A stretch of DNA of 40,823 nucleotides, from assembly GCA_017857855.1 (NCBI GenBank), contig JAFMCI010000015.1, positions 1-40,823 on the forward strand. Direction: 5' to 3'. A program made the position numbers and the translations under genes. Shown here piece after piece: positions 7,084-15,156 of the stretch. The notes beneath the pieces were generated by a model. That model was not told the origin of the DNA and searched no databases. It saw only the letters and a program-made list of their open reading frames with translations. This DNA comes from Bacteroidia bacterium (GTDB lineage: Bacteria > Bacteroidota > Bacteroidia > NS11-12g > UBA9320). Each line of letters begins with the position of its first letter. The first letter of the stretch is position 1.

Positions 7084-8619
7084 CTAGTATACTAGTTTAA
7101 AGTCTACTCGGCGATTCAGTATTCTACCTGAATTTACAGAATTATCTGCCACTGGTTTTGTTTCTCCATATCCAATAGCGGTCATGCGAGATGCACTTAC
7201 TCCTTTATTGGCTATATACGCTTTTACTGCATCAGCTCTTTTCTGAGACAATACTAGATTAACATCATCAGCACCTTGGTTATCTGTGTGACCTTCTATC
7301 ACAACACTTGCTTCCTTATATTCTTGCATAATACCTGCTAATAAATCTAGGTTAGCAAAAGACTGAGGCTTAATAATGTCTTTTCCGCTTTCGAAGTAAA
7401 TTCCGCTTGCAGCTACTCTTATTTTCTCTTTTACTTCTTCTTTAATTTCAGGACAACCCTTGTTAGATGCTGGTCCTGCTGTAGCTGGACATACATCCTT
7501 GTGATCGTATACACCGTCACCATCACTGTCTGGACAACCTTCACCTTCTTTAGAACCTGCCATCAATGGGCATTTATCTTCAGAATCTTGAATCCCATCT
7601 TTATCAGAATCTGGACAACCACCAAATGCAGAAACACCTGATACGTTTGGACATTTATCTTCAGAATCTTGAACTCCGTCACCATCTGTATCTGGGCAAC
7701 CGTTGAATGCCTTTAATCCAGCAACATTTGGACATTTATCTTCTTCGTTAACAACACCGTCTTTATCATCATCCAAAGGACAACCAACCGTATCCACTTG
7801 GTATCCCTCTGGGGTGTTAGGACAAATATCAAATGCATCACTAATTCCGTCATCGTCGGCATCCTTAATTTTATAAGAAGAACCACTTGAATTACCATTG
7901 CTACCAAAATTAAACACAAAACCAATGTTGTGATATAAGTAAATATCATGTAGCGGTTTGTTTCCCTCACTAGCGCTATTTAATCTGGCACCCGCGATAG
8001 CAAATGGAGCGCCATCGTAGTTATCATCAAATGAATAATTAACCTGCTCGCTTACTACTAAATCAAGTGCATCGGTTAGACCAATTTTAAAACCTGCAGC
8101 AGCATTCCAATGAGAAGCTAACCAACTCCTATCGCGAGATGCGTAATAGTAGGTCTCTGCATCTCCTACCAAAGTAGATCCTTCGGAAAATTTCGAAATT
8201 GATTTCACAACACCCCAACCAGCTCTAATAAATGGTTTAAAAGTAGCATCTTCTGACATGATTGTACCGTTATTCAACTTGAACGTTACGCCAATCATTC
8301 CCTCTGTAATGTGAGATCTAAATCCTTGACGATAAGGTTCTGCTTTCAAAATATCCCAAGACTCTTTATAAAAACCTAAGTCTCCTGTAGACCCATAGAT
8401 ATTTACGTCAAAAGAAGAATTTAAATACATCCCTAATGCACCACCTACAGCCTGATAATTTGGAGCTTTTTTGAAATACAACGAAGAACCTAAATCTCCG
8501 TGATATTCTCTAATTCCTCCATTAATCTCAATTCCGAATTTCTTAGTGTTAGATTGTGCTTCAGCTCCAATTGCGATAACAAGCAATGAAACTAGCATGG
8601 TAAGTATGTTCTTATTCAT
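7084..8619 (-). CDS. OmpA-family outer membrane protein with thrombospondin type 3 repeats
   Basis: A 511-residue outer-membrane protein that anchors the envelope to peptidoglycan. A signal peptide (MNKNILTMLVSLLVIAIGAEA, cut before QSNTKK) is followed by a beta-barrel-like region of about 230 residues (alternating hydrophobic strands, many aromatic and glycine residues). Then come five calcium-binding thrombospondin type 3 repeats at about 252-391, each of the DxDxDGxxDxxDxCP kind, and a C-terminal OmpA peptidoglycan-binding domain at about 400-505 (IEGHTDNQG, LSQKRADAVKAYI, GYGETKP, NRRVDF). The conserved NxxLSxxRA and final RRV residues are intact. It is a single-gene unit with its own promoter-like sequence and terminator. 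Confidence 0.93.
   Translation of the reverse strand: MNKNILTMLVSLLVIAIGAEAQSNTKKFGIEINGGIREYHGDLGSSLYFKKAPNYQAVGGALGMYLNSSFDVNIYGSTGDLGFYKESWDILKAEPYRQGFRSHITEGMIGVTFKLNNGTIMSEDATFKPFIRAGWGVVKSISKFSEGSTLVGDAETYYYASRDRSWLASHWNAAAGFKIGLTDALDLVVSEQVNYSFDDNYDGAPFAIAGARLNSASEGNKPLHDIYLYHNIGFVFNFGSNGNSSGSSYKIKDADDDGISDAFDICPNTPEGYQVDTVGCPLDDDKDGVVNEEDKCPNVAGLKAFNGCPDTDGDGVQDSEDKCPNVSGVSAFGGCPDSDKDGIQDSEDKCPLMAGSKEGEGCPDSDGDGVYDHKDVCPATAGPASNKGCPEIKEEVKEKIRVAASGIYFESGKDIIKPQSFANLDLLAGIMQEYKEASVVIEGHTDNQGADDVNLVLSQKRADAVKAYIANKGVSASRMTAIGYGETKPVADNSVNSGRILNRRVDFKLVY
7447..7866 (-). repeat. Tandem repeats encoding five thrombospondin type 3 calcium-binding units
   Basis: Within the OmpA-like gene the units begin at DADDDGISD, DDDKDGVVN, DTDGDGVQD, DSDKDGIQD and DSDGDGVYD and each contains a CP pair. 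Adjacent units also share DNA: the stretch GGACATTTATCTTC recurs on the plus strand at about 7650 and 7730, and a one-base variant occurs near 7570. This suggests duplication within the gene. The repeat number could vary between strains. Confidence 0.8.
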
Positions 8620-8651
8620 ATTAATTGTACCTTTTTATTGATTTAAGTAAG

Positions 8652-8678
8652 CAATATTACATTAATTTGACAAACCAA
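8652..8678 (-). promoter_or_regulatory. Promoter-like sequence for the OmpA-like gene
   Basis: On the minus strand a TTG (8676-8678) is followed after 16 bases by TAATATTG (8652-8659), one base off TAnnTTTG and one base short of the usual spacing. The leader would be about 25 bases. The match is imperfect. Confidence 0.35.
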
Positions 8679-8696
8679 AAAAATATTTTTGAAGTT

Positions 8697-9722
8697 TCAA
8701 CCCCAAACTTTAGTTCCTTCTGTACAATTTTTGCAAATATCAATGTTACTTCGGCTTCTAAGTATTAGTCTTCTAAAGCGATTATACTCTTCGCCGTGCC
8801 AAATTGTGCGAAATGTCATTTTTTCTAATTCGCCTAATCTATAAGTAGCGTCTTTGTCAAAACAACACGGAACGACCTTGCCATCCCATGTTATCACACA
8901 ACCTTGCCACATACGCCAGCAGTGACTTAAAAGCCCATTTTTAATCTTATAGGTTAGACCTGTTTTTTCATATCGAGCATACTTAGGGTCTTTGGGCATT
9001 AAATCACTACCCGCCTCGAAATTATATATCTGCGCCGTTTTAAGTGCTAAATGATCTACGCCTACCTCTTTGGCAAGTTGCCGAATCTCTTCAATTTCGC
9101 CTTCATTGTGCCCGAACACAATAAACTGCCAGATGATAAATGGTGTTTTACTGCCTGTTGCCTTTTTCCATTTCACCATGTTTTTGGTACCGTCTATCAC
9201 CTTATCTAGGTTCCCGCCTATTCTATATTTGCCGTAACTCTCCTGTTTTACGCCGTCTATTGATATTATTAATCGGCTTAAGCCACTTTCAATGGTCTTC
9301 TTGCAATTGGCATCGGTCAAATAATGAGCATTCGTGCTTGTAGCTGTATATATATTGTGTCTACTCGCATAGCCTACCATATCGGTAAAGTCCTTATTGA
9401 GATAAGGCTCACCTTGAAAATAATAGGTAATGTAAGTAAGCTCTTTATGTAGCTGGTCTATAATATTTTTATTCAGTTCTGTCTCTAACATTCCAATTGG
9501 TCTGCTAAAAGCGCGAAGACCACTAGGACACTCAGGACACCTTAAATTGCAACTGGTAGTGGGCTCTAAGGATATAGATATAGGATACCCAGCATGATAA
9601 TTTTTTTTGGTACGTTTACTAATATGGTAGGTTACAAAAATGCGTGCAGCGTTCCAAAGTCTATAAGGCGTTAACGTTTTAAGGTATTGCCAGCCGTCTA
9701 CTATTTGTGCTTTTGATGCCAT
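8697..9722 (-). CDS. Radical SAM protein with SPASM domain
   Basis: A 341-residue radical S-adenosylmethionine enzyme. The CX3CX2C motif that binds the catalytic 4Fe-4S cluster is at Cys58, Cys62 and Cys65 (SCNLRCPEC), followed by the partial TIM barrel (YFQGEPYLNKDF, TATSTNAHYL, IISIDGVKQESYGKYR). The C-terminal SPASM domain holds further cluster ligands (HCW, GCVITWDGKVVPCC, and Cys330/Cys333 near the end). SPASM enzymes often modify peptides or mature cofactors, but no short precursor peptide gene is visible here, so the substrate is unknown. The gene starts 3 bases after the small membrane protein gene upstream, suggesting one transcript. Confidence 0.88.
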   Translation of the reverse strand: MASKAQIVDGWQYLKTLTPYRLWNAARIFVTYHISKRTKKNYHAGYPISISLEPTTSCNLRCPECPSGLRAFSRPIGMLETELNKNIIDQLHKELTYITYYFQGEPYLNKDFTDMVGYASRHNIYTATSTNAHYLTDANCKKTIESGLSRLIISIDGVKQESYGKYRIGGNLDKVIDGTKNMVKWKKATGSKTPFIIWQFIVFGHNEGEIEEIRQLAKEVGVDHLALKTAQIYNFEAGSDLMPKDPKYARYEKTGLTYKIKNGLLSHCWRMWQGCVITWDGKVVPCCFDKDATYRLGELEKMTFRTIWHGEEYNRFRRLILRSRSNIDICKNCTEGTKVWG

Positions 9723-9725
9723 TTA

Positions 9726-10199
9726 CTAAGTTAGCAATGCTCTTTTTCTAGTATAATAAAATATGGAAAATGCCGCTAGACACATATAATAAAGATTAAA
9801 GAGCCATCCAAAAACACCCAATCCAAATGTATAAAATCCTGTAAATAGGGTAAAAATTAGACCAGCAACTAACAAGTGATAGCCAATAGACTTCAAATTA
9901 CGGAGTAAGACTAGTCCCAAAAGCACAATAAAACAGCCTACCATACGGTATAATGAATGTTTTTGGTAAACCTCAGGAACCAAAACTGCTTCAGCCTCGG
10001 TGGTTATAAACTCAATTGCATTTAAAGATTCTTCGTCATTTTTTTTATCAGCTTCACTTTGGAGTTGAGCGATCATACCTTCTCTTAATTGCACCACTTC
10101 TTCCGGTTGACTATACCCTCCATAATTACTCACCATCATAAAAGCGAATAAAAACGTAAGTATCCTACTTATCCATATAAATCTGCTACTTACCTCCAT
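9726..10199 (-). CDS. Small integral membrane protein, unknown function
   Basis: A 157-residue protein with a first hydrophobic segment near the start (FIWISRILTFLFAFMMVSNYGG), a soluble acidic helical stretch of about 60 residues (EEVVQLREGMIAQL to TTEAEAVLVPEVYQ), then three close membrane helices. I chose the ATG at 10199. A longer frame would need a TTG at 10220, which overlaps a TTACTTTG promoter-like element at 10218-10225, so the ATG is more likely. It immediately precedes the radical SAM gene and follows the terminator of the DUF2330 gene, so it probably opens a two-gene operon. Confidence 0.7.
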   Translation of the reverse strand: MEVSSRFIWISRILTFLFAFMMVSNYGGYSQPEEVVQLREGMIAQLQSEADKKNDEESLNAIEFITTEAEAVLVPEVYQKHSLYRMVGCFIVLLGLVLLRNLKSIGYHLLVAGLIFTLFTGFYTFGLGVFGWLFNLYYMCLAAFSIFYYTRKRALLT

Positions 10200-10230
10200 T
10201 CTATTTTTAAAACTATGCAAAGTAAATAAA

Positions 10231-10254
10231 AAAGACCTGCCACAGCAGGTCTTT
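10231..10254 (-). terminator. Hairpin terminator after the DUF2330 gene
   Basis: A perfect 10-bp stem (10231-10240 with 10245-10254) with a CACA loop. On the minus strand it is followed by a run of T (TTTTTTTATTTA). It lies 19 bases after the stop codon at 10273 and separates this transcript from the small membrane protein gene. Confidence 0.8.
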
Positions 10255-10272
10255 CCAAATCTCTTTACTCTT

Positions 10273-11730
10273 TTAACCCTTAACCAAAGTCAATTTTAAT
10301 CTCTTAACTGAATATACTATCAGCATTCCAAAAACCAGTAAAAAGAGACCTTTGTGAGGAGTGCTGCCTTTACCAAAAAACCAAAATGGTACATTTATAT
10401 TCTTGCTATTATGGTCTGTTTCTTTTGCCTTATTACTGCGAACCTTATCTGTGCCGTGAGCGATGTAGTCATAATAACTATCCGTATTCCATCGCGCCAA
10501 ACTAGCAAGTTCTATTAATTCTTTTCTGCGCCTAAGTCTTAACTTATCTTGGTATACCCTACCTTCAGCACAAGACAAATCGCCTGTAGCTGGATTTGTA
10601 ATCACATATCGCGCTTGGTACATTTCTGTATTAGGTGTTTCTTGAAAAAAAAGGTCTTCCGGAAATTTATCTAAGGTGTAGCGTACATGTAACCTAGTAA
10701 AGAATGTGGTAACCCCATTTTGATTGGCCCACGGCACTCCTGCCATCGTAATTTCCCGGGTGTACGGTGGATTGCCTACGCAGGGATCACATTTCATTCC
10801 ATTAAATGTAGGTGTTACGTTCCATGCATACTCTAAAAACACCGCATTTTTTCCAACCTTACGGTATTCATTTTTAAATACGTCTGTGTAAAATGTTCCG
10901 AATTTTGGCTTTATAAACGTTGGCACTAGATTGTCCGTAGGCATTTTTACAGTTCTATAATTTGTACATTCTACCCTTCCTCGCTTTGAAAAAGCATACA
11001 CAATCATATCTTGCTCACCTACGCTATTGGCCATCCCTAAACGAATAGGTAGCATAAACTTATCCGATTTAACTTTGATTTGTAACGGTCTAAGAAAGCC
11101 ACCATTGGCTTTTGGATTGTATTTGTTCAAGTCTACTTTAACCACAAAGAACTTAAGCCCACTTTTGATATACGGCTCTAACACGTGCTCTGCTTTGGCC
11201 GGAATACTATAACCATTGTCAACCAACCACCGTTTTAATCCACTGGCATCTTTAGCGCTTAGCAAAACTATATCGTACTCTTCAACGCTGTATTGTGCTT
11301 CTATAGTCACTTTATACTTGAAATTATCCTTCAGTGCAGTATAGGTAGCCATTTTAGTGGTTGACTCTTTTTCCATAGACACATCCATCATAGAAGGCAT
11401 AGGAAGACCGCAAGGATTATAATCATAATACTCTACCAAACGAGGTGCAGAATAAGCATCTAACATCTGAAAAATAGAACGATCTGCTATTTGTATATCA
11501 CTTCTATCAAGAACATTGGGAACGGGCACCACCATGGCAAAGTCTTTTACATTCCCAGAAAAATCATTGCTCATGGTAATGGTGGTATTACTCCCGTCGC
11601 GTACCAGGATTACCTCACTTTTATTATTGTACAAATCGGCTCCCGCTTTTGCTACATAAAAGCCACAAAAGGCCATGGCTAATTGGCCTACAGAAGCAAT
11701 GGCCATCAGTGTTAAAATTACTTTTTTCAT
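10273..11730 (-). CDS. DUF2330-family envelope protein
   Basis: A 485-residue exported protein. The signal peptide (MKKVILTLMAIASVGQLAMA) leads into the DUF2330 hallmark FCGFYVAKAGADLYN and VILVRDGSNTTITMSNDF, then conserved VVPVPNVL. Several cysteines are well spaced for disulfides or metal binding (Cys22, NPCGLP, VECTNY, KCDPCVGNPP, LSCAEGR). A single hydrophobic segment near the C-terminus (about 461-477, KGLFLLVFGMLIVYSVKRLK) probably anchors it in the inner membrane with a periplasmic body. The biochemical role of DUF2330 is unknown. It follows the RnfD-like gene by only 11 bases, so the two likely act together; a redox or membrane-energised function is an inference. Confidence 0.85.
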   Translation of the reverse strand: MKKVILTLMAIASVGQLAMAFCGFYVAKAGADLYNNKSEVILVRDGSNTTITMSNDFSGNVKDFAMVVPVPNVLDRSDIQIADRSIFQMLDAYSAPRLVEYYDYNPCGLPMPSMMDVSMEKESTTKMATYTALKDNFKYKVTIEAQYSVEEYDIVLLSAKDASGLKRWLVDNGYSIPAKAEHVLEPYIKSGLKFFVVKVDLNKYNPKANGGFLRPLQIKVKSDKFMLPIRLGMANSVGEQDMIVYAFSKRGRVECTNYRTVKMPTDNLVPTFIKPKFGTFYTDVFKNEYRKVGKNAVFLEYAWNVTPTFNGMKCDPCVGNPPYTREITMAGVPWANQNGVTTFFTRLHVRYTLDKFPEDLFFQETPNTEMYQARYVITNPATGDLSCAEGRVYQDKLRLRRRKELIELASLARWNTDSYYDYIAHGTDKVRSNKAKETDHNSKNINVPFWFFGKGSTPHKGLFLLVFGMLIVYSVKRLKLTLVKG

Positions 11731-11741
11731 GAAGATGTTTT

Positions 11742-12596
11742 TTAGGTTGTTTGATTAGGATTATTTATTGTGCTAGCTGTTAAATTATTCCATTGGTATT
11801 TAGTTGCTATCAAAAGTTTATCGAAAATGGGTGTTAACAGACTTACCCCAAACAGTAACCAAATAGCAGCTGTTTGCACGTAGAAGAAGGTTGACAGTAC
11901 AAATAAGGCGCCCCCTAATAGGGAAGACCATAGTATGCGAGCTTTTATGTGATTGGGGGTAGTCATGGGATCGGTTATCATGAAAAATGCATAAAGTAAT
12001 AGCGTACCATTACTCATTTTGTGAAGCCAAACTTGTGGTTCCCAACCCAGATAAATAACGTGTCTGATAAATAGAAGTGCACCGAAAACCAAGAGAAAAG
12101 TAATGCTGGTATCTATCCTACCTACTTTTAAAATCATCATTAATCCTCCAGCTCCTACGATAAACCATAATAGCACACTGCTACCCCATTGTCCTGGACT
12201 AACCCATGCATCATTGGTAAGCAGAATGGCCGCGACAATACCAAAGTTAGCCGGATTAAATAGGTGCTTGTGGTTTACCCTGATTAGGAACTTTGACGAT
12301 ATGGCAAAAACCGAAGCTAGAATCGCTGTTTCTATAGTACCTGTTTTTAACAATAAGCTTAATCCGAGCGAGGTTATCAGTGCACTTTTTACGGAGCTAT
12401 ACTGTTTTGTGGTAAAATAGCTAAATACCATTTGTGTGACTATCGCTGAAGCGAAAATGGCTATATACTTAATTGCATCACCATCCCAGCCCAGAAAGCA
12501 AAGTCCATAAAATAAAAAAGACCCCAAGTAAAGTATCTGAAAGTACCTGGGGTCTGCTGTTTCTTTGTTAAAATGAGCGCTTATTTTGCTATACAT
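11742..12596 (-). CDS. Orphan NqrB/RnfD-family membrane protein
   Basis: A 284-residue polytopic protein of about nine to ten helices. It has the family's landmarks: DPR near the N-terminus (15-17), KHLFNPANFGIVAAI in the middle and ITDPMTTPNHIKARI near the end. NqrB and RnfD are ion-translocating subunits that normally carry FMN covalently bound to the threonine of an SGAT motif. I see no SGAT-like motif here, and no other Rnf or Nqr subunit is nearby, so ordinary Rnf function is unlikely. The start at 12596 keeps the conserved DPR segment. A terminator-like hairpin lies in codons 14-26. The partner is the DUF2330 gene 11 bases downstream. Confidence 0.78.
   Translation of the reverse strand: MYSKISAHFNKETADPRYFQILYLGSFLFYGLCFLGWDGDAIKYIAIFASAIVTQMVFSYFTTKQYSSVKSALITSLGLSLLLKTGTIETAILASVFAISSKFLIRVNHKHLFNPANFGIVAAILLTNDAWVSPGQWGSSVLLWFIVGAGGLMMILKVGRIDTSITFLLVFGALLFIRHVIYLGWEPQVWLHKMSNGTLLLYAFFMITDPMTTPNHIKARILWSSLLGGALFVLSTFFYVQTAAIWLLFGVSLLTPIFDKLLIATKYQWNNLTASTINNPNQTT
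12519..12555 (-). terminator. Terminator-like hairpin inside the 5' coding region of the RnfD-like gene
   Basis: On the minus strand, arms at 12544-12555 and 12519-12530 form a 12-bp stem with one G-U pair and a 13-base loop, directly followed by TTTTTTATTTT. It meets the form of an intrinsic terminator but lies 42-78 bases after the start codon. It could act as an attenuator that works when translation is slow, or it may be chance. Confidence 0.45.
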
Positions 12597-12690
12597 AGTT
12601 GTAGTATATACCCCTTATACAAAAAAGGTAAACGAACCATTATAGCATTACAACTAAAAATTAGTCACAAGAAATTAGGATCCAAATAAC

Positions 12691-13272
12691 TTACGATCGC
12701 CAACAATCGCTAAAATGATCACTTACCATACCAACGGCTTCCATATAGGCCATGCAAGTGGTACTGCCCACAAATTTAAATCCTTCTTTTTTTAACGCTT
12801 TGCTCATGGCGTCGCTTTGAGGAATTGTAGCTCGTACATCAGACCACGTTTTAATTGGAATAACGATCGTGTCATACTGGGTAAATTGCCAAATAAAATG
12901 ATTAAAGGAACCATATTCTCTTTGCAAACGCAAGAATTGCCGTGCATTATTTATCGCTGCTTCAATCTTTCCTCTATGTCTAATAATAGCAGGGTTTTGC
13001 ATTAAAATTTCTATTTTATTCTCACGATAATTTGACACTTTTTCTGCATCGAAATTATCAAAAGCCAACCTGAATGCCTCCCTTTTTTTTAGAATGGTAT
13101 GCCAACTTAATCCTGCTTGAAAGGTTTCTAAAATAAGATGCTCGAATAAATAATGGTCATCATGACTCGGTATTCCCCATTCGGTATCATGATATTCTAC
13201 GTACTGTGCATCTTTAAGGCACCATTTGCATCTTTTTTTGTGGTCTTGTGGGTCATAGATTACCTTTACCAT
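12691..13272 (-). CDS. tag: DNA-3-methyladenine glycosylase I
   Basis: Removes 3-methyladenine from alkylated DNA in base excision repair. The 193-residue protein matches the Tag family throughout: RCKWC...YVEYHDTEWG, the HhH region LFEHLILETFQAGLSWHTILKKR, IIRHRGKIEAAINNA, SDAMSKALKKEGFKFVGSTTCMAYMEAVGMVSDH. Zinc ligands are Cys15, His28, His186 and Cys190, with the same 4-residue spacing at the end as in the E. coli enzyme. Glu49 and Trp57 fit the base-binding pocket. It is divergent from the small gene at 13281 with only 8 bases between the two start codons. Confidence 0.94.
   Translation of the reverse strand: MVKVIYDPQDHKKRCKWCLKDAQYVEYHDTEWGIPSHDDHYLFEHLILETFQAGLSWHTILKKREAFRLAFDNFDAEKVSNYRENKIEILMQNPAIIRHRGKIEAAINNARQFLRLQREYGSFNHFIWQFTQYDTIVIPIKTWSDVRATIPQSDAMSKALKKEGFKFVGSTTCMAYMEAVGMVSDHFSDCWRS
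13238..13268 (+). promoter_or_regulatory. Promoter of the small gene at 13281
   Basis: TTG at 13238-13240, a 20-base spacer and TACCTTTA at 13261-13268, seven of eight bases of TAnnTTTG. It lies inside the 5' end of tag and would give a leader of only about 6-8 bases before the ATG at 13281, which supports that start. Confidence 0.45.
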
Positions 13273-13280
13273 ATTGTTTT

Positions 13281-13601
13281 ATGTTAGAAACAAATAACGA
13301 CATAGATTTTTCAACCAACAACGATATTCCCATAGAAGATGTAATTGCTCAAATGGAAAAAGAACTTCAAATGAGTGGCGAATATTATGTTTTTACTTCT
13401 GCTGACCCCCCTCTACTTATTCAAGAACTTGCGGATTATCTGAGCAGCATAAAAACCAGTTATGGCATAGCTAATTTGTTTTACCGAATAGATGTAAGTA
13501 CAAAAAAGGCAGATCCTTCTTTACCAACGTATGAGGCATTATCCCTACTTGCTTGGAACCGTGTATTTCAGAAGGTTTGGTTTAGACGCAATTTTGTGTA
13601 A
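13281..13601 (+). CDS. Small conserved protein of unknown function
   Basis: A 106-residue soluble, acidic protein. The N-terminus is rich in Asn and Asp (LETNNDIDFSTNNDIPIED). The rest is likely alpha/beta: VIAQMEKELQMSGEYYVF, DPPLLIQELADYLSSIKTSYGIANLFYRIDV, ALSLLAWNRVFQKVWFRRNFV. No motif assigns a function. The reading frame is open upstream to a GTG at 13248, but this lies inside tag, and the ATG at 13281 sits correctly behind a promoter-like sequence. It is a single gene, divergent from tag and convergent with the acyltransferase operon. Confidence 0.7.
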   Translation: MLETNNDIDFSTNNDIPIEDVIAQMEKELQMSGEYYVFTSADPPLLIQELADYLSSIKTSYGIANLFYRIDVSTKKADPSLPTYEALSLLAWNRVFQKVWFRRNFV

Positions 13602-13646
13602 GAGTTTTTTAACAAAACCAACAAGTGCTGCTCTCAAAAAAAAAGA

Positions 13647-15155
13647 TTAAAACTGAAAATAAATAAAAGGTTGTAAGTCTGAAGAAGTAGCTTGATAAAT
13701 AACAACTATTACCATTACAAATAGCACTATTTTTACGGTGTAAGAAGCTTCGCTGTACCACCACTCGGCTCTATTTTTAAGATTGCTTGGCAAAAAGTGA
13801 ACTGCAAATCCTGTTAAAATCAAAGCAAATACCTTCCAATAGGCTAATACCCGAGTACCAATTCCTGCAAAGTCAAAATGGGTACTAATATTATTGAGCA
13901 TTAGTTTTACGGTATACATATCTGCCGCCCTAAAGTACATCCAACAGAACGCTACAAAATGAAATGTAATTAGGATTGAGACATAATTACCCCATCTGGA
14001 TGCAGGTAATTTTATATTTTCCGACCATAATTTATGCAATGTAAGAGCCAAACCATGTAATGCGCCCCACACAATAAACTTAAGCGCAGCACCATGCCAC
14101 AATCCCCCTATTAGCATTGTGATTGCCAGATTTAGATACGTTCTTAGTTTACCTTTTCGGTTACCTCCCATGGAGATATAAAGATAATCCCTTAGCCAGG
14201 TGGAAAGTGAAATATGCCACCTTCGCCAAAAATCTGTTATGCTATTGGCTTTATATGGGCTATTAAAATTAATAGGCAATGTAAAACCAAGTAATGCGGC
14301 TAGACCTATTGCCATATCTGAATATCCTGAAAAATCACAATAAATCTGAATAGAATAGCCATAAACAGCCATTAGATTTAAAAACCCACTGTATATTTCA
14401 GGTGTATCAAAAACCCGGTCTACAAAATTGACTGAGATGTAATCACTAATGACCACCTTTTTAAAAAGACCAGACATAATTAGAAAAATGGCCTTACCAA
14501 AACCACTACTGCTCAAGTAGTAAGGTTTCCTGATTTGCGGTAAAAACTCTGATGCACGCACAATAGGCCCTGCAACCAATTGCGGAAAAAAACTTACAAA
14601 AAAGGCAAAATCAAAAATATTGGCACAAGGCTTTATGCGATCTCTGTATATATCAATACTATAACTAAGGGTTTGAAACGTGTAAAATGAAATACCCACT
14701 GGGAGCAATATGTGATGAATATCAAAATTTTCACCACCGATTCCATTAGCAAATGCAGCCAAGAAATTATACGCTTTAAAATCTGCCCCTGTCAAAGCAT
14801 TTATGGAATCAACTATAAAATAAGAATACTTAAAAAAGAAAAGTAAGCCCAAATTAGACGAAATGCTAAGCACTAGAAAAAGCTTTTTTTGCCATTTTTC
14901 TTTCACTATGTAGATGCCAAATCCGCAACCATAGTCTAATAATGTGCTAAACAAAAGCAATAAAAAGTACCATCCACTGCATTTGTAATAGAAAAATAAA
15001 CTAAAGAGTAATAAGTAAAAGTTACGCGCTCTTACCTGCTTGTGCAGCAAGGTAAACCCCGCAAACATGATGGTAAATAAAAACAGGAAGACATACTGGT
15101 TAAATAACAAAGGGTTCTTAGCAGAATACGATAAAATATCTTCTACCCTTAGCAT
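13647..15155 (-). CDS. MBOAT-family O-acyltransferase (AlgI-like)
   Basis: A 502-residue polytopic membrane protein that moves acyl groups, usually acetyl, across the inner membrane onto surface glycans. Family landmarks are PVGISFYTFQTLSYSIDIYR at 152-171, FFPQLVAGPIVRASEFLPQI at 189-208, DFWRRWHISLSTWLRDYLYI with His314, and GGLWHGAA with the invariant His354. It lies one base after the SGNH gene, and such MBOAT plus SGNH pairs are known from alginate, peptidoglycan and other polysaccharide O-acetylation systems (AlgI/AlgJ/AlgX, PatA/PatB). The acceptor here is unknown. With kdsD and manC upstream, a Kdo- or mannose-containing surface glycan is a reasonable guess. Confidence 0.92.
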   Translation of the reverse strand: MLRVEDILSYSAKNPLLFNQYVFLFLFTIMFAGFTLLHKQVRARNFYLLLFSLFFYYKCSGWYFLLLLFSTLLDYGCGFGIYIVKEKWQKKLFLVLSISSNLGLLFFFKYSYFIVDSINALTGADFKAYNFLAAFANGIGGENFDIHHILLPVGISFYTFQTLSYSIDIYRDRIKPCANIFDFAFFVSFFPQLVAGPIVRASEFLPQIRKPYYLSSSGFGKAIFLIMSGLFKKVVISDYISVNFVDRVFDTPEIYSGFLNLMAVYGYSIQIYCDFSGYSDMAIGLAALLGFTLPINFNSPYKANSITDFWRRWHISLSTWLRDYLYISMGGNRKGKLRTYLNLAITMLIGGLWHGAALKFIVWGALHGLALTLHKLWSENIKLPASRWGNYVSILITFHFVAFCWMYFRAADMYTVKLMLNNISTHFDFAGIGTRVLAYWKVFALILTGFAVHFLPSNLKNRAEWWYSEASYTVKIVLFVMVIVVIYQATSSDLQPFIYFQF

Positions 15156-15156
15156 G

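Noticed and set aside
7447-7866. Thrombospondin repeat DNA considered as a CRISPR-like or intergenic repeat
   Set aside because: The repeats keep the reading frame and encode calcium-binding motifs.
7713-7970. Minus-strand alternative frame inside the OmpA-like gene
   Set aside because: A different frame of the same strand over the calcium-binding repeats; the real frame has clear domains at both ends.
12103-12420. Plus-strand open frame opposite the RnfD-like gene
   Set aside because: A shadow of the coding strand, rich in low-complexity residues. The minus-strand product matches a known family.
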